DNA from: Rheinheimera sediminis
GTDB lineage: Bacteria; Pseudomonadota; Gammaproteobacteria; Enterobacterales; Alteromonadaceae
Length of the DNA: 64,000 bases
Direction: 5' to 3'
Assembly (NCBI RefSeq): GCF_004005375.1
Contig: NZ_RZUF01000016.1
Coordinates: 1 to 64,000, forward strand
Both the position numbers and the translations under genes were made by a program. Of this stretch, positions 16,315 through 27,016 are shown one piece after another; position 1 is the first letter of the stretch; each line of letters opens with the position of its first letter. Under the pieces are notes generated by a model. It did no database searches. It was not told the origin of the DNA and saw only the letters and a list, made by a program, of their open reading frames with translations.

Positions 16315-17691
16315 TCAAACCACTTTGGAATAACTCAAATGATCGTTTTTAGCCAGATAACGATCAAAACAGGCGCAGACAATGCGCACCAGTAAACGGC
16401 CCAGAGCTGTAACTTGAATATGCTCATCAGAATAGCTAACCAAAGCATCGGCACGCAAAGGCTCTAGTTTAGGCAGCACATCAGCAAAGTAATCCCAAAA
16501 GTCTGTTAAACCAAAACGTAGACAAAAGTCAGGGATGTCCAATTCAAAGTGACAAATCAACTGGCTGATTAAAGCGGCTCTGATTTTATCGTCCCGAGTT
16601 AGACTCAATCCTTTATCTACCGGCCATTGGCCTAAGGCCAATTGCTGCTGATATTGCTGTAGATCCTTTTGATTTTGCCAAATCACACCATTGACTTGAC
16701 TGATGGACGACACACCTAACCCCACCAAAGCATCTTGTCCTGCTGTGGTATAGCCCTGAAAATTACGCTGCAATTTGCCTTGTTGCTGTGCTATCGCCAG
16801 CTTGTCTGTGGCTTTGGCGAAATGATCCATGCCAATACACTGATAGCCAGCCTGACTAAAACGCTCTATTGCCAGTTGCAATAAGGCCAATTTATCTTCT
16901 GCTTGAGGCAAGCTTCGCGTCGGAATTTTTCGCTGCGCGGCAAAACGAGTCGGCATATGGGCATAACTGAACAACGACACTCGATCCGGATCCAGTTCCA
17001 GTACTTTATCCAGAGTTTCGGCAAAACTTGTGGCTTGCTGATAAGGCAAACCATAGACCAAATCCAGGTTGATTGAACTAAAACCCAAAGCTCTGGCATG
17101 CAATACCAAAACCCGCACCAGCTCCTCGCTTTGCACCCTGTTAATAGCAACTTGCACCTGTTCATCAAAGTCTTGCACACCAAAGCTTAGCCGGCTGAAT
17201 CCAAGTTCACGCAGATGCGCCAGTTTATCCAAAGAACAACTGCGAGGATCAATTTCTACCGATAGCTCAGCATCGGCTTTAAACACAAAATGCTGCCGTA
17301 ACAGCTGCATTAGCAACGATAGCTGCTCTTCGGTTAAAAAAGTTGGGGTACCACCGCCTAAATGCAGCTGAGAGATAGTTTTATCTGCCAATAAATGCTG
17401 ATACAGCCCCATCTCCTGCTCCAGCGCCAACAGGTACAAATCGGCTTTTGTACTGTGGCGAGTCACTATTTTATTGCAGCCGCAGTAATAACAGAGCTGC
17501 TGGCAAAATGGGATATGCAGATACAAACACAACTCAGCAGCAGAACCCGCCAAAGCGGCTTGCACCGCTGAGGCAGGAAAGTCCGGTAATAAAGATAAAG
17601 CCGTAGGGTAAGAGGTATAACGTGGTCCATTCACCGAGTACTTCTGTACCAATTCGGAAGACCATAAAAGCTGAGATGCTAAGTCCATCAT
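16315..17691 (-). CDS. Oxygen-independent coproporphyrinogen III dehydrogenase HemN
   Basis: A 458-residue radical SAM enzyme that converts coproporphyrinogen III to protoporphyrinogen IX in haem synthesis without oxygen. The cluster motif is C63-x3-C67-x2-C70-x-C72 (CQQLCYYCGC), preceded by the family signature YTSYPTA. Length matches E. coli HemN. ATG 17691, with CAGGGG 6 bases upstream, is preferred over an upstream TTG. An incomplete FNR-like site (TTGATCTGAAATAA, 17748-17761) lies about 60 bp upstream; anaerobic control would be usual for hemN, but the match is weak. Confidence 0.93.
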   Translation of the reverse strand: MMDLASQLLWSSELVQKYSVNGPRYTSYPTALSLLPDFPASAVQAALAGSAAELCLYLHIPFCQQLCYYCGCNKIVTRHSTKADLYLLALEQEMGLYQHLLADKTISQLHLGGGTPTFLTEEQLSLLMQLLRQHFVFKADAELSVEIDPRSCSLDKLAHLRELGFSRLSFGVQDFDEQVQVAINRVQSEELVRVLVLHARALGFSSINLDLVYGLPYQQATSFAETLDKVLELDPDRVSLFSYAHMPTRFAAQRKIPTRSLPQAEDKLALLQLAIERFSQAGYQCIGMDHFAKATDKLAIAQQQGKLQRNFQGYTTAGQDALVGLGVSSISQVNGVIWQNQKDLQQYQQQLALGQWPVDKGLSLTRDDKIRAALISQLICHFELDIPDFCLRFGLTDFWDYFADVLPKLEPLRADALVSYSDEHIQVTALGRLLVRIVCACFDRYLAKNDHLSYSKVV

Positions 17692-17853
17692 TATTTGCCC
17701 CTGCAACAAAATTAAGCAAAGTGTAAAAGACTGCAGCTGACTGTCTCTTGATCTGAAATAACAAAGCTGGTTTTTCCTGCGCTTAAATTTATTTTTCTCG
17801 GTAAAAACCTGTAAAACGGCGACAAATTGAGCTGGCTAAATCTGACAAAACAT

Positions 17854-17877
17854 TTTAGAATGAACGTTCACTCTAAA
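17854..17877. promoter_or_regulatory. Operator palindrome of the RND efflux operon
   Basis: A 24-bp palindrome centred on TGAACGTTCA has a single mismatched pair between its halves. It resembles TetR/AcrR-family operators (TtgR, NemR type). It overlaps a TAGAAT -10-like hexamer and touches the AAAGGAG Shine-Dalgarno of the adaptor gene, so bound repressor would block transcription initiation directly. The likely ligand protein is the TetR regulator at 23659. Confidence 0.8.
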
Positions 17878-17890
17878 GGAGATTCTAAAT

Positions 17891-19054
17891 ATGCAACCTT
17901 CCCGCATTGTCTTTTTTGCCCTTTCAGCCCTGGCTGGCTCTGTGACTTTGGCCGGTTGTGGTCAAGCACAACAAGCTCAAGCGCCTGCTGTACAGGCCAT
18001 ACCTGTTGGTGTCGTTACTTTGAAAAGTCAGGCCATAACCCTGACTAAACAATTGCCAGGTCGTGTTGCCGCGTCACAAATTGCGGAAATTCGCCCTCAG
18101 GTCGACGGCATAGTGCTGCAACGTTTATTTACCGAAGGCAGTGAAGTGAAAGCCGGTCAGGCCTTGTATCAAATAGACCCAGCGACTTTTGAAGCTCAGC
18201 TTTCCAGCGCTAAAGCAGCAGTAGCGCGAGCTCAGGCCAGCATTGCCAGCAGCAAAGCCAAAGCCAGTCGTTATACCGAACTGTTAAAAATTAAGGCGGT
18301 TAGTCAGCAAGAATTTGATGAAGCAGACGCGGCCTATAAACAAGCTCAGGCGGATGTATTAACAGCTCAGGCGCAGCTGAAAACAGCGCAGATTAATCTG
18401 AACTACAGCAAAGTTTTGTCCCCTATCAGCGGCCAAATCAGTAAATCAGCTGTCACTGCCGGCGCTTTAGTCAGTGCCAATCAAAGTTCAGCTTTGGCGA
18501 CAGTAACTCAATTAGATCCAATTTATGTCGACCTGACTCAATCCAGCAACGAGATGCTGCAGCTGAAAAAAGCGCTGGCCTCAGGTGCTTTAGGTTCAGA
18601 CGAGGCTACCCAGACTGTGGTTGAATTAACTATGGAAGACGACACTGTCTATCCACATAAAGGCACTTTGCAATTTTCTGAAGTGACAGTAGATCCAGGC
18701 ACAGGTTCTGTCACCTTAAGAGCGCAATTTCCTAACCCTGAAAAATTACTGCTGCCAGGTATGTATGTGCGTGCCGAAGTGGTTGAAGGGGTAAAAGCCA
18801 ACGCTATTCTGGCCCCTCAACGTGGTGTCAGTCGCAATAACAAAGGTGAAGCGACGGCCATGGTAGTTGGCAAAGAAGGCATAGTGGAAGCACGTATTTT
18901 ACAAGCCGACCGCACCATAGGTTCAGACTGGCTGGTCAGCAGTGGCTTAAATGACGGTGATCAGCTGATTATTGAAGGCCTACAGAAAATAGGTCCTGGT
19001 GCGCCGGTACAGGCAGTACCTGCCGAAGCCGCTGCTCAAGCCAAATCCCAGTAA
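17891..19054 (+). CDS. RND efflux periplasmic adaptor (AcrA/MexA-like)
   Basis: A 387-residue lipoprotein adaptor joining the inner-membrane pump to the outer-membrane channel. The signal peptide ends in a lipobox (TLAGCG). A barrel-sandwich domain (about 60-100 and 175-210) flanks an alpha-helical hairpin rich in Ala and Gln (about 100-170, KAKASRYTELLK), followed by beta-barrel and membrane-proximal domains with PGMYVRAEV. It is the first gene of an operon with pump, channel and TetR regulator. AAAGGAG lies 8 bases before the ATG and abuts the operator palindrome. Confidence 0.93.
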   Translation: MQPSRIVFFALSALAGSVTLAGCGQAQQAQAPAVQAIPVGVVTLKSQAITLTKQLPGRVAASQIAEIRPQVDGIVLQRLFTEGSEVKAGQALYQIDPATFEAQLSSAKAAVARAQASIASSKAKASRYTELLKIKAVSQQEFDEADAAYKQAQADVLTAQAQLKTAQINLNYSKVLSPISGQISKSAVTAGALVSANQSSALATVTQLDPIYVDLTQSSNEMLQLKKALASGALGSDEATQTVVELTMEDDTVYPHKGTLQFSEVTVDPGTGSVTLRAQFPNPEKLLLPGMYVRAEVVEGVKANAILAPQRGVSRNNKGEATAMVVGKEGIVEARILQADRTIGSDWLVSSGLNDGDQLIIEGLQKIGPGAPVQAVPAEAAAQAKSQ

Positions 19055-19072
19055 AGCCAACGGAGAATTCTG

Positions 19073-22000
19073 ATGTCACGATTTTTTATCGACAGGCCGA
19101 TTTTTGCCTGGGTGTTGGCGATAGTAGTGATGCTGGCAGGTATTTTAGCCATCAACGCTTTGCCAATAGCTCAATATCCATCGATAGCACCACCTGCTAT
19201 AAGTATCACAGCCAACTATCCTGGTGCATCTGCCCGTACTCTGGAAGATACGGTTACCCAGGTTATAGAACAGAAAATGAAAGGATTAGATGGTCTGATG
19301 TATATGTCATCGACTTCTGAATCCAGCGGTTCAATGACCATCACCTTAAACTTCACCGCTGATACAGATCCTGATATTGCTCAGGTTCAGGTGCAAAATA
19401 AACTGGCTTTGGCCACACCACTGCTACCTGAAGAAGTGCAGCGACAAGGCGTCGCCGTGGCCAAATCAGCGGTTAACTTTTTGTTAGTGGCAGGTTTTGT
19501 CTCCGAAGACGGCAGCATGACGAACATCGACATAGGTGACTATATTTCATCCAACGTACAGGATGTGATCTCCCGTGTAAACGGCGTGGGCGAAGTGCAG
19601 TTGTTTGGTTCTCAATATGCCATGCGGATCTGGTTAGACCCAGCCAAACTACAAAACTACAAACTGACCACTGCCGATATCAGCGCTGCCATCAGTGCGC
19701 AAAATGCTCAGGTGTCTGCCGGTCAGTTAGGCGGCATGCCTGCCATCGAAGGTCAGCAATTAAATGCAACAGTCACAGCACAAAGCCGGCTGCAAACCGC
19801 AGAGCAATTCCGTGACATTCTGGTAAAAACTAACGGTGACGGTTCTGTGGTGCGTTTAGGCGATGTGGCTAACGTTGAATTGGGCGGCGAAAGTTACGGT
19901 GTAGTAGCACGTTTTAATGGCAAGCCAGCTTCAGGTATAGGTATCAAACTGGCCAGTGGTGCCAATGCGCTGGAAACAGCAGCTGGCGTGAAACAAGCTC
20001 TGGCCGATCTGGAACCCTTTTTCCCGGAAGGCTTAAAAGCTGTGGTGCCCTACGACACTACACCTTTTGTCTCCTTGTCGATTGAAAAAGTAGTACATAC
20101 CTTAATTGAAGCCGTGGTACTGGTGTTTGTGGTGATGTATCTGTTCCTGCAGAATTTCCGCGCTACCTTAATTCCTACTATCGCAGTGCCAGTGGTTTTA
20201 CTGGGAACCTTTGCCATTTTAGCGGCCTTTGGTTACTCCATTAATACCCTGACTATGTTTGCTATGGTGCTGGCGATAGGTCTGCTGGTCGATGACGCCA
20301 TTGTCGTGGTCGAAAACGTCGAACGGGTGATGACCGAAGAAGGCTTGTCTGCACTGGAGGCCACCCGCAAATCGATGGATGAAATCAAAGGCGCACTGGT
20401 GGGTATAGCTATGGTGTTGTCTGCTGTCTTCGTGCCTATGGCGTTTTTTGGTGGCTCTACGGGTGTGATTTACCGTCAGTTCTCTATCACTTTGGTCTCT
20501 GCTATGGGCTTGTCGGTACTGGTTGCTTTAATTCTAACGCCAGCCTTGTGTGCGACTTTATTAAAACCAAGCCATGTGCACGACAACGGCTCTGTATTAG
20601 GTAAGTTTTTCTCTGGTTTTAACCGTGGTTTTGATAACACCAACAAAGGCACACAAAACTTTGTCAGCCGTATGATCCAGCAAAGTAAACGCTACCTGCT
20701 TTGCTATGCGCTGATTTTTGGCGGCATGGTGTACATTTTCAGCCAGTTACCTTCAGCCTTTTTACCGGATGAAGATCAGGGCATTATGTTTAACCAGGTG
20801 GTGTTACCAGCAGGTTCTACCACTGAACAAACCCTGAAAGTAGTAGAGAAAATGGAAAACCATTTCCTTAACGAGCAAAGCGAAGCGGTGAAGTCGATAT
20901 TTACCGTTACAGGCTTTAGTTTCGCCGGGTCAGGTCAGAACGCGGCCTTAGGTTTTGTCAATTTAAAACATTGGGATGAACGCCAACGCCCTGACTTATC
21001 CGTAGGCGCTGTCGCAGGCAAAGCCATGGGTTATTTCTCGACTATTAAAGAAGCTTTTGTTTTTGCTTTCCCGCCACCAGCGGTGATAGAACTTGGTACT
21101 GCCAATGGCTTTAACGTCTTTCTGCAAGACAGAGCTGGTTTAGGTCATGACCAGTTATTGGCTGCTCGTAACCAGTTGTTGGGTATGGCTGGCCAAAGCC
21201 CGGTATTAGCTGGCGTACGTCCTAATGGTCAGGAAGATATGCCAGAGCTGAAACTGGACATCGACTTAGCAAAAGCTGAAGCTTTAGGTGTCAGTCAGGC
21301 CGATATCAACAGCACGCTGTCAACAGCCTGGGGTAGTAGCTACGTCAACGATTTTATTGACCGTGGCCGGGTGAAAAAAGTTTATCTGCAAGGTACAGCA
21401 GACAGCCGCATGGTGCCAGAAGATTTAACCAAATGGTATGTGCGTAACAATTCAGGTGAGATGGTCCCATTCTCCGCTTTTGCCAGCTCGCACTGGACTT
21501 ATGGTTCGCCTCGGTTAGAGCGTTATAACGGTTTTGCCGCCATGGAAATTCAAGGGGCTGCAGCTCCTGGTTACAGCACAGGTCAGGCTATGGATGAAAT
21601 GGAAAAGCTGATTAAACAGCTGCCACCAGGCATCTCCTATGAATGGACTGGTATTTCCTACGAGGAACGTTTAAGTGGTGGTCAGGCGCCTCTGCTGTAT
21701 GCCTTATCCTTGTTGGTGGTATTCCTCTGTCTGGCGGCATTGTACGAAAGCTGGTCTGTACCTGCAGCAGTCATGATGATAGTACCACTGGGTGTATTTG
21801 GTGCCGCGTTGGCTGCGCTACTCAGTAGCTTGTCTAACGATATTTATCTGCAGGTGGGTTTGTTAACCACCATAGGTTTGGCCTCGAAAAATGCCATTCT
21901 GATTGTGGAATTTGCCATACACCGGATGGAGCAGGGCTTAGGCTTAGTCGAAGCAGCTATTGAAGCAGTACGTTTACGTTTGCGCCCTATTATTATGACT

Positions 22001-22204
22001 TCTATGGCTTTTATTTGTGGTGTATTGCCTTTGGCCATAGCCTCAAGTGCGGGTTCTGGCGCGCAGAACGCTCTGGGTATTTCAGTGATAGGCGGTACCT
22101 TAGCTTCATCTATTCTGGTGGTGGTATTTGTTCCGATGTTTTTTGTGTTGGTTCGCCGTGTATTCCCTGGCAAACACCAAACAGCTCAGGAGAAAGCCGA
22201 ATGA
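19073..22204 (+). CDS. RND multidrug efflux pump (AcrB/MexB-like, HAE1)
   Basis: A 1043-residue inner-membrane proton antiporter with the HAE1 layout: 12 membrane helices with two large periplasmic loops after helices 1 and 7. Visible signatures are the N-terminal [20 protein letters not shown] and the proton-relay Asp pair in [16 protein letters not shown]. It exports drugs, detergents or dyes. GGAG precedes the ATG, 18 bases after the adaptor gene, and its stop overlaps the channel gene by ATGA. Length is usual. Confidence 0.95.
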   Translation: MSRFFIDRPIFAWVLAIVVMLAGILAINALPIAQYPSIAPPAISITANYPGASARTLEDTVTQVIEQKMKGLDGLMYMSSTSESSGSMTITLNFTADTDPDIAQVQVQNKLALATPLLPEEVQRQGVAVAKSAVNFLLVAGFVSEDGSMTNIDIGDYISSNVQDVISRVNGVGEVQLFGSQYAMRIWLDPAKLQNYKLTTADISAAISAQNAQVSAGQLGGMPAIEGQQLNATVTAQSRLQTAEQFRDILVKTNGDGSVVRLGDVANVELGGESYGVVARFNGKPASGIGIKLASGANALETAAGVKQALADLEPFFPEGLKAVVPYDTTPFVSLSIEKVVHTLIEAVVLVFVVMYLFLQNFRATLIPTIAVPVVLLGTFAILAAFGYSINTLTMFAMVLAIGLLVDDAIVVVENVERVMTEEGLSALEATRKSMDEIKGALVGIAMVLSAVFVPMAFFGGSTGVIYRQFSITLVSAMGLSVLVALILTPALCATLLKPSHVHDNGSVLGKFFSGFNRGFDNTNKGTQNFVSRMIQQSKRYLLCYALIFGGMVYIFSQLPSAFLPDEDQGIMFNQVVLPAGSTTEQTLKVVEKMENHFLNEQSEAVKSIFTVTGFSFAGSGQNAALGFVNLKHWDERQRPDLSVGAVAGKAMGYFSTIKEAFVFAFPPPAVIELGTANGFNVFLQDRAGLGHDQLLAARNQLLGMAGQSPVLAGVRPNGQEDMPELKLDIDLAKAEALGVSQADINSTLSTAWGSSYVNDFIDRGRVKKVYLQGTADSRMVPEDLTKWYVRNNSGEMVPFSAFASSHWTYGSPRLERYNGFAAMEIQGAAAPGYSTGQAMDEMEKLIKQLPPGISYEWTGISYEERLSGGQAPLLYALSLLVVFLCLAALYESWSVPAAVMMIVPLGVFGAALAALLSSLSNDIYLQVGLLTTIGLASKNAILIVEFAIHRMEQGLGLVEAAIEAVRLRLRPIIMTSMAFICGVLPLAIASSAGSGAQNALGISVIGGTLASSILVVVFVPMFFVLVRRVFPGKHQTAQEKAE

Positions 22205-23616
22205 AATTAAAAACTTTAAGTTTAAGCACTCTGGCCCTGCTGGTATTAACTGCCTGCCAGCTGGCACCAGAGCAGCAAGCTGTTGAATTACCTGTGCCTG
22301 ATGCTTATGCATTAGCTGCACAAGGCTCAGGCACTGCTGCAGCAGAACTGCATTGGCAACAGTTTTTCAACAACCCTAAGCTACAGCAACTGATAGAGCT
22401 CAGCCTTTCAAACAACAAAGATCTGCAAATCGCTGCACTGAACGTGCAGCGGGTGCGGGCTTTGTATCAGATTGAAGACTCAGCTTTGTATCCGTCGCTG
22501 GATTTAAAGGCTTCAGGCACACGCCAGCGTTTACCTGCCGATCTAACAGGCACAGGCAATGCGCAAATCAGTCAGCAATACAGCGCAACTGTCGGCATCA
22601 CAAGCTACGAGCTGGATTTCTGGGGCAAGGTACGTAATCAGTCAGAACAAGCTTTGCAACAGCTCTATTCCACAGAGCAGGCCCAGTTGAGTAGCCAGAT
22701 CAGCCTGGTATCTGAGCTAGCCAATGCCTGGTTAACTTATGCGGCTGATCAGCAATTACTTGAGCTGGCCACTCATACGCTGCATAGCCAGCAAAAAACT
22801 CTGGAACTGACTGAACAAAGCTATAACTTAGGGGCGGCTTCCGCTTTAACCTTGCAGCAAGTGAAAAGTACGGTTGCAACAGCCCAAGTAGATATGGCGC
22901 GTTATCAGCGCTTGTTGGCCAGAGATAAAAATGCGTTGGATGTGCTAACAGGCGCTACAGTATCTGAGGATCTGCTGCCGGATCAGCCACTAAGCAAACT
23001 ACTGCAGTTACCTGAATTACCGGCAGGTTTACCTTCAGATTTACTGCAACAACGGCCAGACCTAAAAGCCGCTGAACATGACTTGTTGGCCGCTAACGCC
23101 AATATTGGCATAGCCAAAGCCGCATTTTTCCCCAGCATCAGCTTAACAGCCAATGCAGGCTCAGCATCAAGCGATTTGGATAATCTGTTTAAAGGTGGCT
23201 CGGGCAGCTGGAGTTTTATGCCTTCAGTCAACCTGCCGATCTTTAATATGGGCCGTACCCAAGCCAATCTGGAGGTCGCTGAAGCTCAGCAGCAAGTGGC
23301 ACTGGCAACTTACCAGCAAAAAATCCAGCAGGCCTTTCGTGAAGTGTCTGACAGCTTAGCGGATCGCCAAGGTTATGCCGCTCAGCTGCAGGCGCAACAG
23401 GATTTGGCCAACAGTAACCAGCAAAGCTTTGTCTTGTCCGAAGCTCGCTTTAAACAAGGGGCTGACAGCTATCTGCAGGTACTGGACGCGCAGCGATCCT
23501 GGTACAGCGCACAACAACAATTAATCAGTGGCCAGCAAGCTTTGCTTGCCAGCCAGATTAGTTTGTATAAAGTGCTCGGCGGTGGTTGGCAGAGCAATGT
23601 CAGTGCAGTGGAATAA
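22201..23616 (+). CDS. Outer-membrane efflux channel (OprM/NodT family)
   Basis: A 471-residue outer-membrane factor lipoprotein: the signal peptide ends in LTACQ, followed by the repeated coiled-coil helices of the TolC/OprM fold. Family signatures are [12 protein letters not shown]-like text ([12 protein letters not shown]), [11 protein letters not shown] and [12 protein letters not shown]. It completes the tripartite pump. It starts at the ATG overlapping the pump stop (ATGA), so the pump and channel are coupled. The C-terminus ends VLGGGW, usual for the family. Confidence 0.92.
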   Translation: MKLKTLSLSTLALLVLTACQLAPEQQAVELPVPDAYALAAQGSGTAAAELHWQQFFNNPKLQQLIELSLSNNKDLQIAALNVQRVRALYQIEDSALYPSLDLKASGTRQRLPADLTGTGNAQISQQYSATVGITSYELDFWGKVRNQSEQALQQLYSTEQAQLSSQISLVSELANAWLTYAADQQLLELATHTLHSQQKTLELTEQSYNLGAASALTLQQVKSTVATAQVDMARYQRLLARDKNALDVLTGATVSEDLLPDQPLSKLLQLPELPAGLPSDLLQQRPDLKAAEHDLLAANANIGIAKAAFFPSISLTANAGSASSDLDNLFKGGSGSWSFMPSVNLPIFNMGRTQANLEVAEAQQQVALATYQQKIQQAFREVSDSLADRQGYAAQLQAQQDLANSNQQSFVLSEARFKQGADSYLQVLDAQRSWYSAQQQLISGQQALLASQISLYKVLGGGWQSNVSAVE

Positions 23617-23626
23617 TAAGCAATAG

Positions 23627-23644
23627 CCGGGCTTTGAAGCCCGG
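23627..23644 (+). other. GC-rich hairpin between channel gene and tetR
   Basis: CCGGGCTT and AAGCCCGG with a 2-base spacer form a strong hairpin in the 42-bp gap before the TetR gene. No T-tract follows, so it is not a classical terminator. It could protect the upstream message or lower expression of the regulator. Confidence 0.45.
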
Positions 23645-23658
23645 TGTTGGAGTACCCT

Positions 23659-24276
23659 ATGACAGAAAAACAAAAACGACATTCAGATCCAGCCTTAGCT
23701 GAGGCGCGCAGAAACCAGGTCCTGACCGCGGCAGCAGACTGCTTCCGTCGTAAAGGCTACCATGGTGCTGGCATGGCAGAGATTTCGAAAACTGCTGGTA
23801 TGAGCGCTGGTCATATTTACAATTATTTCAACAGTAAAGAAGCCATTATCGAAGCTATTATTCAGCGCGATATGGAAGAAATGTTTTCTGTATTTCAGCA
23901 ATTTGAAGACGATCCAGGCGAACTGCTGACTAATATGCTGGACGGTGCAGACCATGGTGTTGAACGTCATATAGACAAAGAGAAAAATGCATTAGAGCTG
24001 GAAATGTTAGCCGAAGCAGCCCGCAATCAAAAAGTAGCCTTTTTGATGCAACAATCCGATACCCATGCCAGAGCAAGATTCCGAAGATTATTAACCGGCG
24101 AACGCAGCTTAGTAAAAGATGCAACAGACAAGGAACTGGATGCACGTATCAATGTGATTTTTGCCATGATCACAGGTTTGGCGATGCGCCGGACTTTGTA
24201 CCCTGAACTGCAAAAAGATACGATATTGCTGGCTTTACGACCTGCACTACGGACTTTATTGTCGCCCTTTAATTAG
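23659..24276 (+). CDS. TetR-family repressor of the efflux operon
   Basis: A 205-residue regulator with an N-terminal HTH (about residues 18-65: AAADCFRRKGYHGAGMAEIS, then SAGHIYNYFNSKEAI), as in AcrR/TetR proteins, and a helical ligand domain. The ATG has GGAG 6 bases upstream. It is the fourth gene of the efflux operon, 42 bp after the channel gene, so it should be made with the pump it represses. The cognate site is probably the palindrome at 17854. No separate operator is visible next to this gene. Confidence 0.88.
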   Translation: MTEKQKRHSDPALAEARRNQVLTAAADCFRRKGYHGAGMAEISKTAGMSAGHIYNYFNSKEAIIEAIIQRDMEEMFSVFQQFEDDPGELLTNMLDGADHGVERHIDKEKNALELEMLAEAARNQKVAFLMQQSDTHARARFRRLLTGERSLVKDATDKELDARINVIFAMITGLAMRRTLYPELQKDTILLALRPALRTLLSPFN

Positions 24277-24282
24277 AGAACG

Positions 24283-24311
24283 AATAAGGCAGTATTTACT
24301 GCCTTATTTTT
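24283..24311 (+). terminator. Terminator of the efflux operon
   Basis: A 12-bp stem AATAAGGCAGTA/TACTGCCTTATT with a minimal loop is followed by T residues on the plus strand, 7 bp after the tetR stop. The stop codon of the convergent gene at 24304 lies inside the stem. Confidence 0.85.
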
Positions 24312-24756
24312 CTTTGCCCTGAAACTGATTCATAGTCGCCATCGCATTGGCCCAAAACAGAATAGAGCTTTTATCATTGCGCTGCACTGCGCTACTTAAA
24401 GCCTCTTTGGCTTTTGCAGTAAAATCTATAGCCTGATTATCCGTAGTGGCTTGCTCATCTGAGCTCTCGGTTTTACCTGAATACAACAATACCCTAAATG
24501 CCTGCTCCTGCTCAGCCGGAATTTTACCGCTGTCCAATCCTTTCGTCAGCCAATCCGATAATTGCTTACGAGTCATATTGTCAAAAACCAAAGTTTTAGC
24601 TTGTGCAGTTTCCTCTGCGCTGCCCTCTGCTGGTTTTTCCACTGTTCCGGTGGCGGAGTGCGTTTCTTTTTTTGCCACTGCTGTATACAAAGCCGAATAC
24701 TGATTTGAGCGTAATTGACTCAGGGTTTCAAAAAGATTGCTGTTATCCAGTTTCAT
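24304..24756 (-). CDS. Unrecognised small cytoplasmic protein
   Basis: A 150-residue protein with no signal peptide, membrane segment or family I can name. It is hydrophilic; the middle (about residues 30-52) is rich in Ala, Glu and Thr and probably disordered, and the C-terminus (FWANAMATMNQFQGKEK) is helical. AAAGGA precedes the ATG. It is convergent with tetR and its stop lies within that operon's terminator. Codon use is like its neighbours, so it looks like a real gene of narrow distribution. Confidence 0.65.
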   Translation of the reverse strand: MKLDNSNLFETLSQLRSNQYSALYTAVAKKETHSATGTVEKPAEGSAEETAQAKTLVFDNMTRKQLSDWLTKGLDSGKIPAEQEQAFRVLLYSGKTESSDEQATTDNQAIDFTAKAKEALSSAVQRNDKSSILFWANAMATMNQFQGKEK

Positions 24757-24928
24757 AAACTCTGTCCTTTATTTCTTGCCCACTTTGACTCAAAGCGTAC
24801 CAAAGCAAGATACAGGCCAGCGCTTAAAGTCATTGCTTTGACAGCACTGCAATGGCAGTTGAAGGACAGCTACCAAGTTCATTTGAACGCAGCTACAATG
24901 CGGAAAATTTCTTAATCATGAGGGAAAA

Positions 24929-25759
24929 ATGAAACCATATAACATGCAACAAAAAGTGCTGCAGTTAGTCGAGACCACTTGGTTTAACCACAGTATTTTA
25001 GTGCTGATTTTAATCAATGCTGTTTTGTTAGGCTTAGAAACGTCAGCTTCACTGATGCAGGAGTTTGGCTCAGTCATACTGCTGGCGGATAAAATTTTGC
25101 TCGCAGTTTTTGTTCTCGAGCTGCTGCTGAGGATCTTTGCCTATCGCCTCAATTTTTTTAAAGACTCCTGGAGTTTATTTGATTTTGCCGTAGTGGCCAT
25201 AGCTCTTATGCCGGCGACTGGTCAGTTCTCAGTGCTGCGGGCTTTAAGGGTGCTGCGGGTGCTACGTTTATTGTCTATCGTGCCTTCAATGCGCCGTGTG
25301 GTTTCGGCTCTGCTTGGCTCTTTACCGGGTTTAGGCTCCATTGCTATGGTATTGCTGCTGATTTATTACGTCTTTGCCGTTATCGCCACTAAGTTATTTA
25401 GTGCCGCTTTCCCTGAGTGGTTTGGCTCTCTTGGCGCTTCGTTCTACACGCTGTTTCAGGTGATGACACTAGAAAGCTGGTCTATGGGTATTTCCCGTCC
25501 TGTGATGGAACAGTTCCCTTATGCCTGGGCCTTTTTTGTGCCTTTTATCTTAATAGCCACTTTTACCATGCTAAACCTATTTATCGCCATTATCGTCAAC
25601 ACTATGCAAACTTTTACCGATCAGGAACATGCCGCAGAACGAGCCGAGGATAAAAAAGCTGAACAGGCAGAACAACAGTTGATGCATCAACAATTGGCAG
25701 ATATCAAGCAGGAGTTGCAGGCTTTAAGAGCTGAACTGAAACAACACAAGCAGCCATAA
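24929..25759 (+). CDS. Bacterial voltage-gated sodium channel (BacNav/NaChBac type)
   Basis: A 276-residue single-domain channel subunit that would form a homotetramer. S1-S4 are visible, with S4 carrying Arg104, 107, 110 and 113 at every third position (RALRVLRVLR). The pore loop holds the filter TLESWSM (180-186), the Na-selective BacNav signature. S6 follows (ATFTMLNLFIAIIVNTM), then an acidic neck and a C-terminal coiled coil (about 235-275) for tetramer assembly. GAGGG precedes the ATG. In other bacteria the family supports motility or pH homeostasis. The gene stands alone. Confidence 0.93.
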   Translation: MKPYNMQQKVLQLVETTWFNHSILVLILINAVLLGLETSASLMQEFGSVILLADKILLAVFVLELLLRIFAYRLNFFKDSWSLFDFAVVAIALMPATGQFSVLRALRVLRVLRLLSIVPSMRRVVSALLGSLPGLGSIAMVLLLIYYVFAVIATKLFSAAFPEWFGSLGASFYTLFQVMTLESWSMGISRPVMEQFPYAWAFFVPFILIATFTMLNLFIAIIVNTMQTFTDQEHAAERAEDKKAEQAEQQLMHQQLADIKQELQALRAELKQHKQP

Positions 25760-25939
25760 GTGATCTGGCCCCTGATTTTACCGGGCGGCCCAGCTACAAC
25801 ATCAGCCTTTTTGAGTTCCAGCTCTGACTCTTGTCATACTTGCCTATTCATTTTCAGCAGTGAAAGAGCCAAGCTTAAAACCTGAATCTGGAGGCCAGGA
25901 CACGCCAAAGACAAGGAAACTATGCTTTGGCTTTGTGGT

Positions 25940-27016
25940 TCATTCTGACAGCATACAAGGACTGCTGGTGAGTTGCGGATGACAACGCCATAAGCTCAAA
26001 TCCGGAAAATGTACGGCTTTTAAATCCGGAGTTTGTTGCGGAGCCTGCGGATAAAAATCTGTTGATATAATCTGAGCTGCACTTTTCAGTGCGGCTTCCC
26101 GTCTTGAAATCGAATAGTCTGTTGGATGAAACTCGTCACTGCGGGTCCTTACTATAAAGCCTTGCTTCACCAGTTTTTCTATAGCCTCAAACTGCTGCTC
26201 TGGTTGATTCTGCAAAACCATAGCAGCTTCAGCACTGGCAGGCGGATAGTTACCAAACATCACTCGTCCGGCCAAAGATGGATGCTGTTGACGATAGATC
26301 TCTAACTGCGCTGGCTGACCATCAAACAAGAACATAAAACGGCCGCGGGATGATTCAACACTGGGCCAGCCTTGAGTCAGCACAGTGTGCTGTAAAGTCA
26401 GACCAGGTTTTCGGACGAAATCAGGAGTCAGCAGATTCTGCTCAGGGATTATGGCACGGATTTCCTGATCCAACTGAGCATAATCTTCAGCAGTCAGAAT
26501 GCGGGGTTTAATACCCCCAGTCACACCACTTTCTTTAACATTAAGCAAAATCACCACCGGCAGATGATTTTTATGTTGATTTGACCATTCCACTAATTGG
26601 CGCAGACAGTCCTGAAACAAAGGGCAATGTGAAGCAAAATCCATATCCGGAATATGAAATGCTTTAAAGCCGGGTTGTTGTAATTTAGCCCTGTAATCCG
26701 CTGATAACAACGACTTGCCCAACCATTGCTCTGCGGCTGGCTGCAGGTACATTCCACCTGTGGGATCAGCCAATACGTCCAGCTCCAGATGACGTAGCCC
26801 CAGTTCTAACTGTTGGGGCAAGGTTAAATGCTGATACTGCAAAGATGATGTATCCTGACCTTGTTGTTGCAAGTAGTGACTCACCCCCTCTGGCAGGGCC
26901 TGCTTATAGCTGTTATGCGAACCAATCCACTGTAATTGGTTTAATTTCAACGATTCCGCCGCTTGTACCATAGTGCAAAAGCAGAGCGCTGCAACGCAGC
27001 AAAATCTAAGTAACAT
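25940..27016 (-). CDS. Secreted PI-PLC-like phosphodiesterase
   Basis: A 358-residue secreted enzyme of the phosphatidylinositol-specific phospholipase C superfamily (Ca-dependent PI-PLC-like). The signal peptide (MLLRFCCVAALCFCTMVQA) is followed by the first catalytic His region QWIGSHNSYKQ and a metal/base region LRHLELDVLADPTGG, with a second His in FKAFHIPDMDF. It would cleave phospholipid headgroups or glycerophosphodiesters outside the cytoplasm. The actual substrate is unknown. It lies near, but not directly behind, the PhoB-type promoter at 27960. Confidence 0.85.
   Translation of the reverse strand: MLLRFCCVAALCFCTMVQAAESLKLNQLQWIGSHNSYKQALPEGVSHYLQQQGQDTSSLQYQHLTLPQQLELGLRHLELDVLADPTGGMYLQPAAEQWLGKSLLSADYRAKLQQPGFKAFHIPDMDFASHCPLFQDCLRQLVEWSNQHKNHLPVVILLNVKESGVTGGIKPRILTAEDYAQLDQEIRAIIPEQNLLTPDFVRKPGLTLQHTVLTQGWPSVESSRGRFMFLFDGQPAQLEIYRQQHPSLAGRVMFGNYPPASAEAAMVLQNQPEQQFEAIEKLVKQGFIVRTRSDEFHPTDYSISRREAALKSAAQIISTDFYPQAPQQTPDLKAVHFPDLSLWRCHPQLTSSPCMLSE

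Noticed and set aside
17748-17761. FNR/Anr box upstream of hemN
   Set aside because: Only one half (TTGAT) is perfect and the other matches 3 of 5. Location is suitable, but the match is too weak to list as a site.
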